A stretch of 64,000 bases of DNA from Puia dinghuensis. Lineage in GTDB: Bacteria; Bacteroidota; Bacteroidia; Chitinophagales; Chitinophagaceae. The stretch is taken from the NCBI RefSeq assembly GCF_014642875.1, contig NZ_BMJC01000002.1:434001-498000 (forward strand), written 5' to 3'. Below are positions 43,770 through 53,022 of the stretch, one piece after another. Both the position numbers and the translations under genes were made by a program. Within the stretch, counting starts at the first letter, position 1, and every line of letters begins with the position of its first letter. Below the pieces are notes generated by a model, which was given only the letters and a program-made list of their open reading frames with translations, did no database searches and was not told where the DNA came from.

Positions 43770-44387
43770 ATGCGCTATCAGTACGTAGTCATCCTCAAAA
43801 AGCACGGCGAACGGGCGACGGATATTCTCAGCGGCCTGCTCTGTTTCTTCTCGGCATTATGCTTCGCCTTCATCGGCATCCGGCTCTTTCGGATCAACGC
43901 TGTACACGGTGGCAATGGCAACGGCTGGGCTTTCGGTGGTCCAAGCGATGCCTGGCTGAACATCGTCGTGGCAGCCGCCATGGTACTGGGTCTTGTCGTT
44001 ACTGGCATAGCCCGGCAACGTATGCCCACCAACAAGGTCCGTTATCGCTACCTGTTATTGCTGGCGGCCGCGGGCTGGATGCTGCTCACCCCCGCCCCAT
44101 GGGTCGGCGCCCTCTTCTTCATCCTCACCTTCCTCGAATATCAGACAAAACGCCCGCTCGAGATCGGCTTCGACCACGATCGGGTAGTGATCAACACTCT
44201 CATCAAACAACAATTCGACTGGTCGGTCTTTAATAACGTTATCCTCAAGGACGGCCTGCTGACCCTCGATTTTAAAAATAACCGCCTGATACAGAAGGAA
44301 GTTGCAGACGATGACGACGAAGATGATGCAGACGAGGAAGAATTCAACACCTATTGCCGCACCCGTCTTGCAGCCGCCCAATCCTGA
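43770..44387 (+). CDS. Membrane protein with C-terminal PH-like domain, unknown (paralogue of 44511 gene)
   Basis: A 205-residue protein. About four hydrophobic helices fill residues 18-125 (LSGLLCFFSALCFAFIGI, WLNIVVAAAMVLGLVV, YLLLLAAAGWMLL, WVGALFFILTF). The cytoplasmic C-terminus (about 130-205) has LEIGFDHDRVVIN, FDWSVFNNVILKDGLLTLDFKNN, an acidic run of Asp/Glu, and EEFNTYCRTRL. The F-x-W...NNV pattern is shared with the next gene. I recognise no family. It lies 24 bp after the ureohydrolase gene, possibly one operon. Confidence 0.7.
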   Translation: MRYQYVVILKKHGERATDILSGLLCFFSALCFAFIGIRLFRINAVHGGNGNGWAFGGPSDAWLNIVVAAAMVLGLVVTGIARQRMPTNKVRYRYLLLLAAAGWMLLTPAPWVGALFFILTFLEYQTKRPLEIGFDHDRVVINTLIKQQFDWSVFNNVILKDGLLTLDFKNNRLIQKEVADDDDEDDADEEEFNTYCRTRLAAAQS

Positions 44388-44510
44388 CCCTGACCCCGCT
44401 CCTGCCCCTGACCCTTCACACCCAGCCCGGCACCCTGACCCCGCCTGCAAATTTTCCACAAGCGGTTTATGGAAAATGGTCGTCCCTGCATCCCTTAGAA
44501 AACTGCTCTT

Positions 44511-45116
44511 ATGGATTCCATCTCTCTGCCCGTCGTTTCCCCTACTTTCGAACGGCTTAAAAGAAACGGTGTCTGGCTCCACAGCCTCGCCGGTGTCCTT
44601 ATCCTGGCCCACGCTATCAGCCATTTCCGCAGCGAAAGCACCCATACCCTCTATTTCTGGTGCCTGCTGCTCATCTCCCTCGACATCTTCCTGCTGGTGA
44701 TAGCTGGCCGCGACCTGCTCCAACAGGCTCCCCGCGTCAACCTCTTCTTCCGGCTGGTAGAGATCGTCTTCTTCTTTGGCATCGGGACACTCATGGTCAT
44801 CGCCGGCAACGAGCTCACCGGCATCGTCCACTACCTGCTCTCCATCGGTTATGGATACCTCTTCTACTGCGAGCGCGCCCTCCGGCGGACGGAAACACTT
44901 TCCTTTCATCATACCGGCATCACCATCCCCGACGTCCCCGAAAGCCGCTTCCTCTACTGGACCCATATCAATAATGTCAACGCCGCCTACGACAGCATCG
45001 ATATCTCCACCTCCGAGGACACCGGCGAACTCCGCTTCGACCTGCGCGTCAACCTCAACTTCGACCAGTTGGAGCATATCAAGGCCTTCTGCCGCTTCTA
45101 CCTGGGGCAGCCATAG
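44511..45116 (+). CDS. Membrane protein with C-terminal PH-like domain, unknown (paralogue of 43770 gene)
   Basis: A 201-residue protein with helices at about 23-40, 48-64, 82-100 and 106-122, and then a soluble C-terminus LSFHHTGITIPDVPE, FLYWTHINNVNAAYDSIDI, ELRFDLRVNLNF and LEHIKAFCRFYL. This aligns with the end of the 43770 product (W...NNV, D-x-L/I, F..x.CR). It probably arose by duplication. The preceding gap (44388-44510) contains several CCTGACCC copies. The radical SAM gene follows 112 bp downstream. Confidence 0.7.
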   Translation: MDSISLPVVSPTFERLKRNGVWLHSLAGVLILAHAISHFRSESTHTLYFWCLLLISLDIFLLVIAGRDLLQQAPRVNLFFRLVEIVFFFGIGTLMVIAGNELTGIVHYLLSIGYGYLFYCERALRRTETLSFHHTGITIPDVPESRFLYWTHINNVNAAYDSIDISTSEDTGELRFDLRVNLNFDQLEHIKAFCRFYLGQP

Positions 45117-45228
45117 CCCGATCGCCCGCCGCCGCCCCACACCGCCGCAATCTCGCCCGCCGCCCCCAGCCCGGCCCCGTGGATCGCCGCACTGCCTCGC
45201 AAGTCCCCGACATTCCGTAATTTCGCGG

Positions 45229-46524
45229 ATGCTTTCGGAATCACCGTATATCCTCTATTCCGACGGAAAGGGGAACATCTTCGAAGATACCTCTCTCTAT
45301 GTCACCGGCCGCAGCGGCTGGGACGCCCTCCCCGTGCCCGCGGAAGAATGGATCCCCCTGCCCGATGGCGGCTCCTTATACGAACTGCCCGGCCGTAGAG
45401 GAATCGGCATCGACGTCCTCACCGGCGAGATGCGGCTTTGCGACAAAGGCTGGGCCGTAGCCGCCTTCATCCCCCCTGCCCATACCGGTCTCTACCTCGC
45501 GGCCTATGAGACGGCCCCCGACGCACCGACCCTTCCGCTGTTCTGCTATACCGCCGCAGGCTGGCAGGGCGGAAAGTTCTTCGTCCCGGCCGTCCGCATC
45601 GAACAGGACATCCGCCAGGACTGCGCGGGCTATGACTGGGATATCATCAACAACGGCGTCGATCGCCTGCTAAAGGCCTACCCGCACAACCGCCTGGTAA
45701 AACACCTGGCTACAACCTGTTGCCTCACCTACCACTGCCCCGCGGCGCGCAATTTCTTCATGGGCCGCTGGGAATGCCCCATACCTACATCGCCCGCGTG
45801 TAATGCGAATTGCATCGGCTGTATTTCTTTCCAGCCACAGGAGGAGACGATCCCCTCGACGCAAGACCGGCTTACCTTCAAACCGCTGGCCGAAGAGATC
45901 GTCGAATTCACCGTTCCCCATCTCCAAAGTGCGCCCTTCCCCATCGTGAGCTTTGGCCAGGGCTGTGAAGGCGAACCCCTGCTGATGTGGGAGACCATCC
46001 GCGACTCGATCATCGCAATCCGCAAACATACCCCCCGCGGCAGCATTAACATCAACACCAACGGCAGCAAACCCGCGGCAGTGCGCACATTGTGCGAAGC
46101 TGGATTGGACTCGATACGCGTAAGCATGAACTCCGCCCGCGCACCCATCTATGAAGCCTACTACCGGCCCAACAACTACCGGTTCGAAGACATCGTCGAA
46201 AGCCTGAAGGTCGTCCGCAGCTTTGGCGGCTGGGCCTCGATCAACTACTTCGTCTTCCCCGGGATGACGGACAGTGAAGAAGAATACGAGGCGCTGCGGC
46301 GGCTCATCCGCGACACCGGCCTGACGATGATCCAATGGCGAAACTTCAACATCGATCCCGATTGGTATCTGGGGAAGATCGGCATGGGCGAGACAGGAGA
46401 GTTTATGGGAATAAAACAGCTGATGGAGCTCATCGCTGACGAATTCCCGCAGTTGAAGTTTGGCTATTTCAACCCGCCGATGGAGCGCATCCGCGGCCGC
46501 TATGAGGCAGATTTTGCCCACTAG
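45229..46524 (+). CDS. Radical SAM protein of unknown function
   Basis: 431 residues from ATG 45229. Residues 1-160 form an N-terminal domain I do not recognise (beta-rich, with DGKGNIFED and GSLYELPGRRG). The radical SAM domain carries CNANCIGC (Cys191, Cys195, Cys198; CX3CX2C) followed by SFGQGCEGEPLL (GGE-like), NINTNGSK and VSMNSARAPIYEAYYRP. Extra cysteines 164, 165, 170 and 183 directly before the cluster could hold a second iron-sulfur cluster (inferred). No peptide substrate gene is adjacent. A -7-like TAATTTCG lies three bases before the ATG. Confidence 0.85.
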   Translation: MLSESPYILYSDGKGNIFEDTSLYVTGRSGWDALPVPAEEWIPLPDGGSLYELPGRRGIGIDVLTGEMRLCDKGWAVAAFIPPAHTGLYLAAYETAPDAPTLPLFCYTAAGWQGGKFFVPAVRIEQDIRQDCAGYDWDIINNGVDRLLKAYPHNRLVKHLATTCCLTYHCPAARNFFMGRWECPIPTSPACNANCIGCISFQPQEETIPSTQDRLTFKPLAEEIVEFTVPHLQSAPFPIVSFGQGCEGEPLLMWETIRDSIIAIRKHTPRGSININTNGSKPAAVRTLCEAGLDSIRVSMNSARAPIYEAYYRPNNYRFEDIVESLKVVRSFGGWASINYFVFPGMTDSEEEYEALRRLIRDTGLTMIQWRNFNIDPDWYLGKIGMGETGEFMGIKQLMELIADEFPQLKFGYFNPPMERIRGRYEADFAH

Positions 46525-46563
46525 GGCTTAGCGCTCACACAGGTTTTTTATTACATTAGCCCT

Positions 46564-47280
46564 ATGCTAAAGATCATCATAGTCGGCGCAACATCGGGCA
46601 TCGGCCGGGAAATGGCCCGGATCTATGCTGGCGCAGGCCATCTTGTCGGCGCAACAGGAAGGCGGCAGGAGCTGCTCTATTCCCTGCAGCTGGAGTATCC
46701 CAATTATGTCATCACTGAATGCTTTGACGCCACGACGCCCGGCTCCACGTCCCACCTCGAATCGATGGTGCGCAAAATGGGCGGACTCGACATCCTGGTC
46801 TACAGCGCGGGCTGGGGCGAACTCACCGAGAGCCTCGACTGGGAGATCGACAAGGCGACGGTGGATGTCAACGTCAATGGTTTTCTGGAGACGATCCATT
46901 TCGGGTGGGGCGTGTTCACGGCACAAGGCCATGGCCATCTCGTCACGCTCTCCTCCATCGCCTCCGTCCGCGGCAACCGCCACTCCCCCGCCTACAGTGC
47001 ATCAAAGGCTTTCCAGAGCACCTACTTCGAAGGATTGCATATAAAGGCAAGACACTTGCAGATCCCCCTCCATCTCACCGATGTACAACCGGGATTTGTA
47101 GATACCAAGATGGCGAAGGGTCCCGGCAGGTTCTGGGTTGCCCCCGCCGAAAAAGCCGCCCGCCAGATCGTCCGGGCCATCGAAAAAAAGAAATGGCGGG
47201 TCTATATCACCCGCCGCTGGTGGCTCGTCGCCAAATTGGGCAAATGGATGCCGGCCTGGATCTACCATCGCATCGGCTAA
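46564..47280 (+). CDS. SDR-family NAD(P)-dependent oxidoreductase
   Basis: A 238-residue classical short-chain dehydrogenase. Nucleotide-binding VGATSGIGRE lies at 7-16, the NxAG-equivalent YSAGWGE at 80-86, the catalytic Ser in SSIASVRG near 131, and Tyr144-x3-Lys148 in AYSASKAF. All catalytic residues are present; the usual Asn of NNAG reads Tyr-Ser. The C-terminus is basic and aromatic (KKKWRVYITRRWW), which may favour membrane association. The substrate is unknown. It lies 39 bp after the radical SAM gene and could be in the same transcript. Confidence 0.9.
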   Translation: MLKIIIVGATSGIGREMARIYAGAGHLVGATGRRQELLYSLQLEYPNYVITECFDATTPGSTSHLESMVRKMGGLDILVYSAGWGELTESLDWEIDKATVDVNVNGFLETIHFGWGVFTAQGHGHLVTLSSIASVRGNRHSPAYSASKAFQSTYFEGLHIKARHLQIPLHLTDVQPGFVDTKMAKGPGRFWVAPAEKAARQIVRAIEKKKWRVYITRRWWLVAKLGKWMPAWIYHRIG

Positions 47281-47289
47281 TAACTCTAA

Positions 47290-47297
47290 TAACTTTG
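47290..47297 (+). promoter_or_regulatory. -7 promoter box of the 71-residue membrane protein gene
   Basis: TAACTTTG matches TAnnTTTG exactly, 40 nt before ATG 47338, with a TTTCTGTAGGGAAAAG leader. The -33 element is not clear. Confidence 0.4.
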
Positions 47298-47337
47298 GCA
47301 CTTGGCTTGCATTTCTGTAGGGAAAAGAAAAATTGGT

Positions 47338-47553
47338 ATGAAGAAAGCACAAGTCATCGCCCTGACAGCCCTTACTACCGCCCTGGCCGCAGGCGTCACC
47401 ATCTATCTGCTCGGCAGGCGCAATCAGCAAAAGCGCAAAGACTTCGTCGCCAACGCAGGCTACGAAATGGCTTATGACATCCATTACCCCATGAAGTATC
47501 GCCGTCACCGGCGCCACAACGGTCACCGAAGCAGCCATCTTCCACATTTTTAA
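47338..47553 (+). CDS. Small membrane protein with basic tail
   Basis: A 71-residue protein. One N-terminal hydrophobic helix (AQVIALTALTTALAAGVTIYLL) is followed by an Arg/Lys/His-rich tail (RRNQQKRKDF, KYRRHRRHNGHR). A -7 box sits 40 nt upstream and a start ATG lies at the end of a purine-rich leader, which supports expression. No family is recognised; it is either a small membrane-anchored regulator or an orphan. Confidence 0.55.
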   Translation: MKKAQVIALTALTTALAAGVTIYLLGRRNQQKRKDFVANAGYEMAYDIHYPMKYRRHRRHNGHRSSHLPHF

Positions 47554-47642
47554 CATTTTAGCAAGGCAGGTTGGGGCAATCCCACCCCACTCCGCTACGT
47601 TATCCATGAGAATATTGGTAAATTGCAGTAGAAAAGGCAACT

Positions 47643-48527
47643 ATGACCGAAAGGCCCGATAGCTTCGAATCCGAAAAAAACTTCAAGGCCGGTGGCTACA
47701 CCGCCATCGTCTGTGTGCTCCTTCTGCTCGCCCTCATCTACGTGGGCTGGACACTGCCGTCTGAGCCGGCACCTCCGGTGGAAGAAGGCATCGAGGTCAA
47801 CTTAGGCAACAGCGACAAGGGTCTTGGAACCGATCAACCCTATCTGCCGGGCCAGCCCTCTGCCGAGGATAAGGAAAAATATACTCCGCCAAAACAAGCC
47901 GTTGTGGAGAAAGAACCCGTAAAGGATGTGGAGACGGACGACAACAACAAAGAGGACGCGCCGGTGGTGAAGAAGGCAATCGTGACAAAACCCAACGCGA
48001 CCAAAATACCCGATAAAGAAATTACAAAGGCAAAGGTGAAACCGGTGAAAGTACCCGAGACCCTCCCTGAAAAACCGGCACCCCGGCCCAAAGCGGTATT
48101 CCATGGAGTCAACGGTACCGGAACGGGTGGTAATGCCGCCGACGACTTCAAACCCGGCGGCAATCAGGGTATCGCCGGTGGCCGCGGCGACCAGGGCTCA
48201 CCCGGCGGCAACCCCAACTCCAACAACTACACCGGCGGAGGTCATGGCAGCGGCGGAGTCGCTATCTCCCGCGGACTGGGTGGCCGTCACATCGTCCGCA
48301 CTCCTTCCTTCACCGATGACTTCAACGAAAACGCCAAGGTTGCTGTTGATATCACCGTCGACGCTAACGGCAACGTCACCGACGCGCAGTACACCCCACG
48401 TGGCTCCACGACAAGCGCCACCAATTATAAGGAGATCGCCGAACGCAAGGCCCGGATGGTAAAATTCAGCCCCGGCAGCGACGAATCGACAGGCACCATC
48501 GTCTTCAACTTCAAGGTGCACGGTTAG
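47643..48527 (+). CDS. TonB-like energy transducer
   Basis: A 294-residue protein. A cytoplasmic N-terminus, one membrane helix (about 18-38, TAIVCVLLLLALIYVGW), then a long periplasmic region rich in Pro, Lys and Glu (60-150) and a Gly-rich stretch (about 155-220) precede a C-terminal beta domain with VAVDITVDANGNVTDAQYTP and VKFSPGS, similar to TonB_C. Upstream ExbB and ExbD are not next to it, but in related genomes this gene type often precedes folC, as here (60-bp gap). Confidence 0.75.
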   Translation: MTERPDSFESEKNFKAGGYTAIVCVLLLLALIYVGWTLPSEPAPPVEEGIEVNLGNSDKGLGTDQPYLPGQPSAEDKEKYTPPKQAVVEKEPVKDVETDDNNKEDAPVVKKAIVTKPNATKIPDKEITKAKVKPVKVPETLPEKPAPRPKAVFHGVNGTGTGGNAADDFKPGGNQGIAGGRGDQGSPGGNPNSNNYTGGGHGSGGVAISRGLGGRHIVRTPSFTDDFNENAKVAVDITVDANGNVTDAQYTPRGSTTSATNYKEIAERKARMVKFSPGSDESTGTIVFNFKVHG

Positions 48528-48572
48528 AGCCCTCGCTCCATCAGAAGCACTCGCGTAGCAGCGCAATTTCTC

Positions 48573-48580
48573 TATCTTTG
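48573..48580 (+). promoter_or_regulatory. -7 promoter box of folC
   Basis: TATCTTTG matches TAnnTTTG exactly and ends seven bases before the folC ATG, which implies a very short leader. Confidence 0.5.
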
Positions 48581-48587
48581 CTCCCCT

Positions 48588-49874
48588 ATGGATTACGCAC
48601 AGACAGTCGAATACCTCTTCGCGAAGCTCCCCATGTATAGCCGCATCGGAGCCGCAGCCTACCGGAAGGATCTCACCAACACCTGGCAGCTCACCGATTT
48701 TATCGGCAACCCCGAACGCCGTTTCCGCAGCATACACATCGCCGGTACCAACGGCAAAGGCTCAACAAGCCATATGCTGGCGGCCATCTTCCAGGAAGCG
48801 GGTTACAAGACGGGCCTCTACACCTCCCCCCATCTGAAGGATTTTCGCGAACGCATACGCATCAACGGGGAAATGATCAGCGAGGACTTTGTGGTCGACT
48901 TCGTCAGCCGTATTAAGCCGCTGTCCGAACAGATGGACCCGTCCTTTTTCGAGATCACCGTTGTAATGGCCTTCGACTACTTTGCACAGGAGAAGGTGGA
49001 CATCGCCATCGTAGAGGTCGGGCTTGGCGGCCGCCTCGACAGCACCAATATCATTACTCCCGAACTGTCGATCATCACCAACATCGGTTACGATCATATG
49101 AACCTGCTGGGCGATACCCTGGCGGCCATCGCCTTCGAAAAAGCGGGCATCATAAAGAAAGGCGTACCGGTGGTCGTAGGGGAGAATCAGCCCGAGACAG
49201 CGCCCATCTTTAGCCAACGCGCGCATGAGGAAGAAGCACCGATCCGCTTTGCCGACCAGCACCGCTATATCGGCGACTGGAAATACCAGCGCCACACCCT
49301 GGTGGCGGAAGTAGCTACCTCCCCCATCGCCGACGACAAGGACTACTATACCCTCGATCTTGCCGGCATCTATCAGCTGAAGAACCTCGTCACCGTGCTG
49401 GAAGCCGTACATGTACTCGCAGAAAAAGGCTGGAAGCTCGAACAAAAGACCGTCACCCGCGCCCTTCGCCAGGTGAAGAAGCTAACGGGACTGCATGGCC
49501 GCTGGGAGATCGTTCACGAACACCCGGATATCATCCTCGACGTCGCACATAATGCCGATGGCATCCGCCAGTTAGTGCGACAGATAGAACTCACCGATCA
49601 TGAAGAATTACATATAGTATTGGGAATGGTAAAAGATAAGGCCCTCGACACCGTACTCCCCCTCCTTCCCCGTCAGGCCCGCTATTATTTCACCCGCGCC
49701 CAGATACCCCGCGCGCTGCCCGAAGAAGAGCTTGCCGCACAGGCCGGCGCTATAGGGCTGCAAGGCCACGCCTACCCAACGGTGACCGCGGCGCTCTCGG
49801 CCGCCAAATCACATGCCCGCCCCCGCGATCTCGTAGTGGTATGCGGCAGCGTATTCATAGTCGCCGAAGTATAA
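48588..49874 (+). CDS. folC: Bifunctional folylpolyglutamate synthase/dihydrofolate synthase
   Basis: A 428-residue protein of the Mur ligase fold. The ATP loop IAGTNGKGSTSHMLAAI lies near 50, the folate/Mg block YTSPHLKDFRERIRINGE follows, and VEVGLGGRLDSTNII and LDVAHNADGI (second domain) are present. It adds glutamates to dihydropteroate and folates. The lysine of the family that is carbamylated cannot be fixed by eye. It is convergent with a large permease gene 17 bp downstream. Confidence 0.95.
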   Translation: MDYAQTVEYLFAKLPMYSRIGAAAYRKDLTNTWQLTDFIGNPERRFRSIHIAGTNGKGSTSHMLAAIFQEAGYKTGLYTSPHLKDFRERIRINGEMISEDFVVDFVSRIKPLSEQMDPSFFEITVVMAFDYFAQEKVDIAIVEVGLGGRLDSTNIITPELSIITNIGYDHMNLLGDTLAAIAFEKAGIIKKGVPVVVGENQPETAPIFSQRAHEEEAPIRFADQHRYIGDWKYQRHTLVAEVATSPIADDKDYYTLDLAGIYQLKNLVTVLEAVHVLAEKGWKLEQKTVTRALRQVKKLTGLHGRWEIVHEHPDIILDVAHNADGIRQLVRQIELTDHEELHIVLGMVKDKALDTVLPLLPRQARYYFTRAQIPRALPEEELAAQAGAIGLQGHAYPTVTAALSAAKSHARPRDLVVVCGSVFIVAEV

Positions 49875-49891
49875 CTTGCGGCGGCGCCGCC

Positions 49892-52327
49892 CTATTCAAC
49901 TCTCAGACTCTTTACGGGATTGGCCCGTGCCGTCCGGAAAGCCTGCAGCCCGATGGTCAAAAACGCTATGCCCATCGCCATCAGCGCCGTCACGCCAAAG
50001 ACCCACCATCCCACATCGATGCGGTAGGCAAAATCCCGCAGCCATCTGTTCATGATCATCCAGGCGATCGGCGAAGCGATGACGGCAGCCAAGACCACCA
50101 ACCGCAGAAATCCGCCGGTGAGCAGCCCGACGATATCCGCCGCCGTAGCGCCAAGTATCTTGCGGATGCCGATCTCCTTCACCCGGTTGGCGGCGGAAAG
50201 GGAAGCCAGCCCAAAGAGGCCCATACACGCAAGAAAGATGGAGATGCCGCCCGCACAGGCGATGATATTCCCCCAACGCGTTTCCGACTTGTAGAAGCGG
50301 TCAAGGTCCTCATCGAGGAAACTATAACTAAACGGGATATCCGGGCTGATGGTCTTCCAGGTGGCCGCCATCTTGTCCAGCACCGGCGTCGGATCACCGG
50401 CCCGCAGATGGACAAAGAAACACGCCGGCTTGAATCGGACAGGCATCTCGAAGAGCTGTGCCCGTACTTTTTTGTTGAGCGGCTCGAAATTGAAATCCCG
50501 GACGACACCGATGATAGTCTTGTATTGCAAGGGAGCATGCGATCCCGGTGGTACCCCCGTCTTTATCTGCTGCCCGATGGCCTGTTGCGGCTCCAGTCCC
50601 AGATCGGCATGCACCAAGGTCTCATTGACGATGATATTGCTCACCGTATCTGACGTAATGCTGCGATCGAAATTCCTCCCTGCGATCAATTGCAACCCCA
50701 TCACCGGCAGAAAGTTTTCATCGACGGGATATTCGATCACCCCGGCTAATTTCCCGCTGAAGTCATACATGCCTCCCATCTGACCCTGGCCTTCGCCAAG
50801 CCCGATGGCCGAAGCGGCGACGCCCAGCACTTCATTCCGGGAAGCCAGCGTCTGACGGAACAAGGGATAGGCAGCAGTGGCGTCGATATTCCTCGTGTGC
50901 ACGACGATAGTATTCTCTTTAATAAGCCCCAGATCTTTTGTTCGCAGATAGTTCACCTGCCGGAGCATGACGACGGTGGCGATGATCAGCCCGATGGACA
51001 ACACAAACTGAACCGTCACCAGGCTACGGGTAAAAAGGTTGGAGCCGCCAAGCCTGATCTTTGCCTTCAACACTTCCACCGTGTTGAACCCCGACAACAC
51101 CAGCGCTGGGTAGGAACCCGCCAACACGCCCACCAGCAGGGTCAGCCCCGCGAGCATCCAGCTGAGCTGCGGGAACAGGCTGGTCGTAAACTCCAGGGGC
51201 CGCCCGGCCAACTGGCTAAACCAGGGCAGCAGGGCGGACGCCAGCAGCCAGCCCAGGAAGGAGGAAAGGACACTCAGCAACACCGACTCCGTCAGGAATT
51301 GGGCGATCAATTGCCGCCGCAGTCCGCCCACGACCTTGCGCACTCCCACTTCCCGGGCGCGACCGGCGCTGCGGGCGATAGCCAGCGTAGTAAAATTGAT
51401 GGAGGCGATGAGCACGATACCCGCGGCGATGCCGAGCAAGATCCAGATATTCTTTGGATCGACCGTATCGGATCCCCCGTCGACGCTGGTGTCGGTGTGA
51501 AGACTCAGCAACGGTTGCAACACATAGCGGGCGGGCATCCTTTTCGTCTTGCGCCAGGCGTCCACTTCTTCGGGGAAATGCGGCAAGCGGAATTTCAACA
51601 GGCTTTCACGCTGCTGCGGCAGGCGGCTGCCGGGCCGCAACAGGACAAAGGTCTGATCGCCGTAGGTCCTGGTCCAGTGGGCGGATGACGTGACGCGATC
51701 GGTATCGGTTATCTCCAAATATTGATAGTTGCCCAGCACATCAAAGGAGATGCTGGTATTCAGCGGCATGTCTTCGGCGACGGCTGTGACGGAAAACAGA
51801 TGGAATTCGCTGTCCGTCTTTATTGGGAGGGTCTTGCCCACTGCATCCTCCGTCCCGAATAATTGCCGGGCCCTGCTACGGGTGATGACGACGGCATAGG
51901 GGTCCTGCAACGCTTTCTTATTCCCATACAACAAGGGGAAGGAGAACATCGATAAAAAACCTGGGTCCGCATAGACCATATTCAGCTGAACGACGTCGTT
52001 ATACCCTCCCATGTACATTTTGCGACCGTTCGAAAGCCGGACGGCCTCCTCCACGTCGGGGAAGGCTTTTTTCATCGCGGGGGCCAGCGCCACACCGAGC
52101 TCGCCAATACCCGCCTCCCGCCCGTCATCCCGGGTATATCTTTCCTCCACGCGATAGATCTGCCCGGCGCGTTTGTTGAATTTATCAAAGCTGAATTCGC
52201 TGACAGCGAAAAGAAGGATAAGACTGAAACAGGCCATACCGAGCGAAAGACCGGCGACATTGACGAACGTCAGGATCTTTTGTTTGGCCAGGTTGCGGAG
52301 AGCGATGCGGATATAGTGCCGGAGCAT
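49892..52327 (-). CDS. MacB/FtsX-type ABC transporter permease
   Basis: An 811-residue protein with a duplicated organisation: a helix near 20-40, a MacB periplasmic core domain, three helices around 280-420, a second periplasmic core, and three C-terminal helices around 690-800. It begins MLRHYIRIALRNLAKQK and has LARSAGRAREVGVRKVVGG and ANRVKEIGIRKILGA, the conserved cytoplasmic motif of FtsX-domain permeases. It acts with a separate ATPase, not encoded next to it; the ABC ATPase at 53576 is another type. Such permeases in Bacteroidota are linked to peptide or antimicrobial export. ATG 52327 was chosen because the frame upstream lacks features. Confidence 0.9.
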   Translation of the reverse strand: MLRHYIRIALRNLAKQKILTFVNVAGLSLGMACFSLILLFAVSEFSFDKFNKRAGQIYRVEERYTRDDGREAGIGELGVALAPAMKKAFPDVEEAVRLSNGRKMYMGGYNDVVQLNMVYADPGFLSMFSFPLLYGNKKALQDPYAVVITRSRARQLFGTEDAVGKTLPIKTDSEFHLFSVTAVAEDMPLNTSISFDVLGNYQYLEITDTDRVTSSAHWTRTYGDQTFVLLRPGSRLPQQRESLLKFRLPHFPEEVDAWRKTKRMPARYVLQPLLSLHTDTSVDGGSDTVDPKNIWILLGIAAGIVLIASINFTTLAIARSAGRAREVGVRKVVGGLRRQLIAQFLTESVLLSVLSSFLGWLLASALLPWFSQLAGRPLEFTTSLFPQLSWMLAGLTLLVGVLAGSYPALVLSGFNTVEVLKAKIRLGGSNLFTRSLVTVQFVLSIGLIIATVVMLRQVNYLRTKDLGLIKENTIVVHTRNIDATAAYPLFRQTLASRNEVLGVAASAIGLGEGQGQMGGMYDFSGKLAGVIEYPVDENFLPVMGLQLIAGRNFDRSITSDTVSNIIVNETLVHADLGLEPQQAIGQQIKTGVPPGSHAPLQYKTIIGVVRDFNFEPLNKKVRAQLFEMPVRFKPACFFVHLRAGDPTPVLDKMAATWKTISPDIPFSYSFLDEDLDRFYKSETRWGNIIACAGGISIFLACMGLFGLASLSAANRVKEIGIRKILGATAADIVGLLTGGFLRLVVLAAVIASPIAWMIMNRWLRDFAYRIDVGWWVFGVTALMAMGIAFLTIGLQAFRTARANPVKSLRVE

Positions 52328-52455
52328 AGCATTGGTTTTGGTTTTGACTGCCAAGAGAATGCCGGAATGCCAGTCCATTGATAATCAATACCTAAATATC
52401 CATACCCGTGACCCCAGTGTCCATTTCCGAACAATCAATGCACGAAAATATTCGT

Positions 52456-53013
52456 TCACCATTGCAAATGCCCCAATCGCATCAGCGCATAAAACAGCGC
52501 CGTAACATGCATACTCTGTACGAGACCGTTATTGCTGAGCAGCTGCTTCAGCTCATCCAATGTATAAAGATATACTTCTATTTCTTCGTTGAAATCCAGG
52601 TGCTGCTCCTGCACCTTCTGCCCGCCGGTGGCGAGAAAGAAATGCGCCCAGTTGTTGTTGGTCGATGGGTTGGCCGAGGTCTTGCCCAGGTATTCGACAG
52701 CGTCAAAGCCGTAGCCCGTCTCTTCGAGCAACTCCCGTCGGAGGGCGGCTTCCAGCGTGGCGTCGGTGTCGTCCACACAGCCCCCCGGCAGCTCGAAGTC
52801 GGTGACATCGAGGGCATGCCGGTATTGCCGCTCCAGGATGAAGCGCCCATCGGCCGTCAGCGCAACGGCGATGACCCAGGTAGGGAATTCGTAGACATAA
52901 TAAGGGGAAATAATCTTCCCTTCCTGCGTCTCGCAGGTATCGCTGCGTAAAGTGAACCAGGATTCTTTAAAGAGATATTCCGAGGATAGCGTCTTCCAAC
53001 TGAGATCTTTCAT
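52456..53013 (-). CDS. Nudix hydrolase, ADP-ribose pyrophosphatase-like
   Basis: A 185-residue protein. The Nudix box reads PGGCVDDTDATLEAALRRELLEETGY, with the RELLEE core complete, embedded in a domain with VIAVALTADGRFILERQYRHAL ahead. It is related in layout to, but distinct from, the Nudix gene at 28092. The likely substrate is an ADP-sugar (inferred). Its start lies nine bases after the stop of the YfiT-like gene, so it is the last member of the run CAP-ABC-YfiT-Nudix. Confidence 0.9.
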   Translation of the reverse strand: MKDLSWKTLSSEYLFKESWFTLRSDTCETQEGKIISPYYVYEFPTWVIAVALTADGRFILERQYRHALDVTDFELPGGCVDDTDATLEAALRRELLEETGYGFDAVEYLGKTSANPSTNNNWAHFFLATGGQKVQEQHLDFNEEIEVYLYTLDELKQLLSNNGLVQSMHVTALFYALMRLGHLQW

Positions 53014-53022
53014 AGGGCCTGT

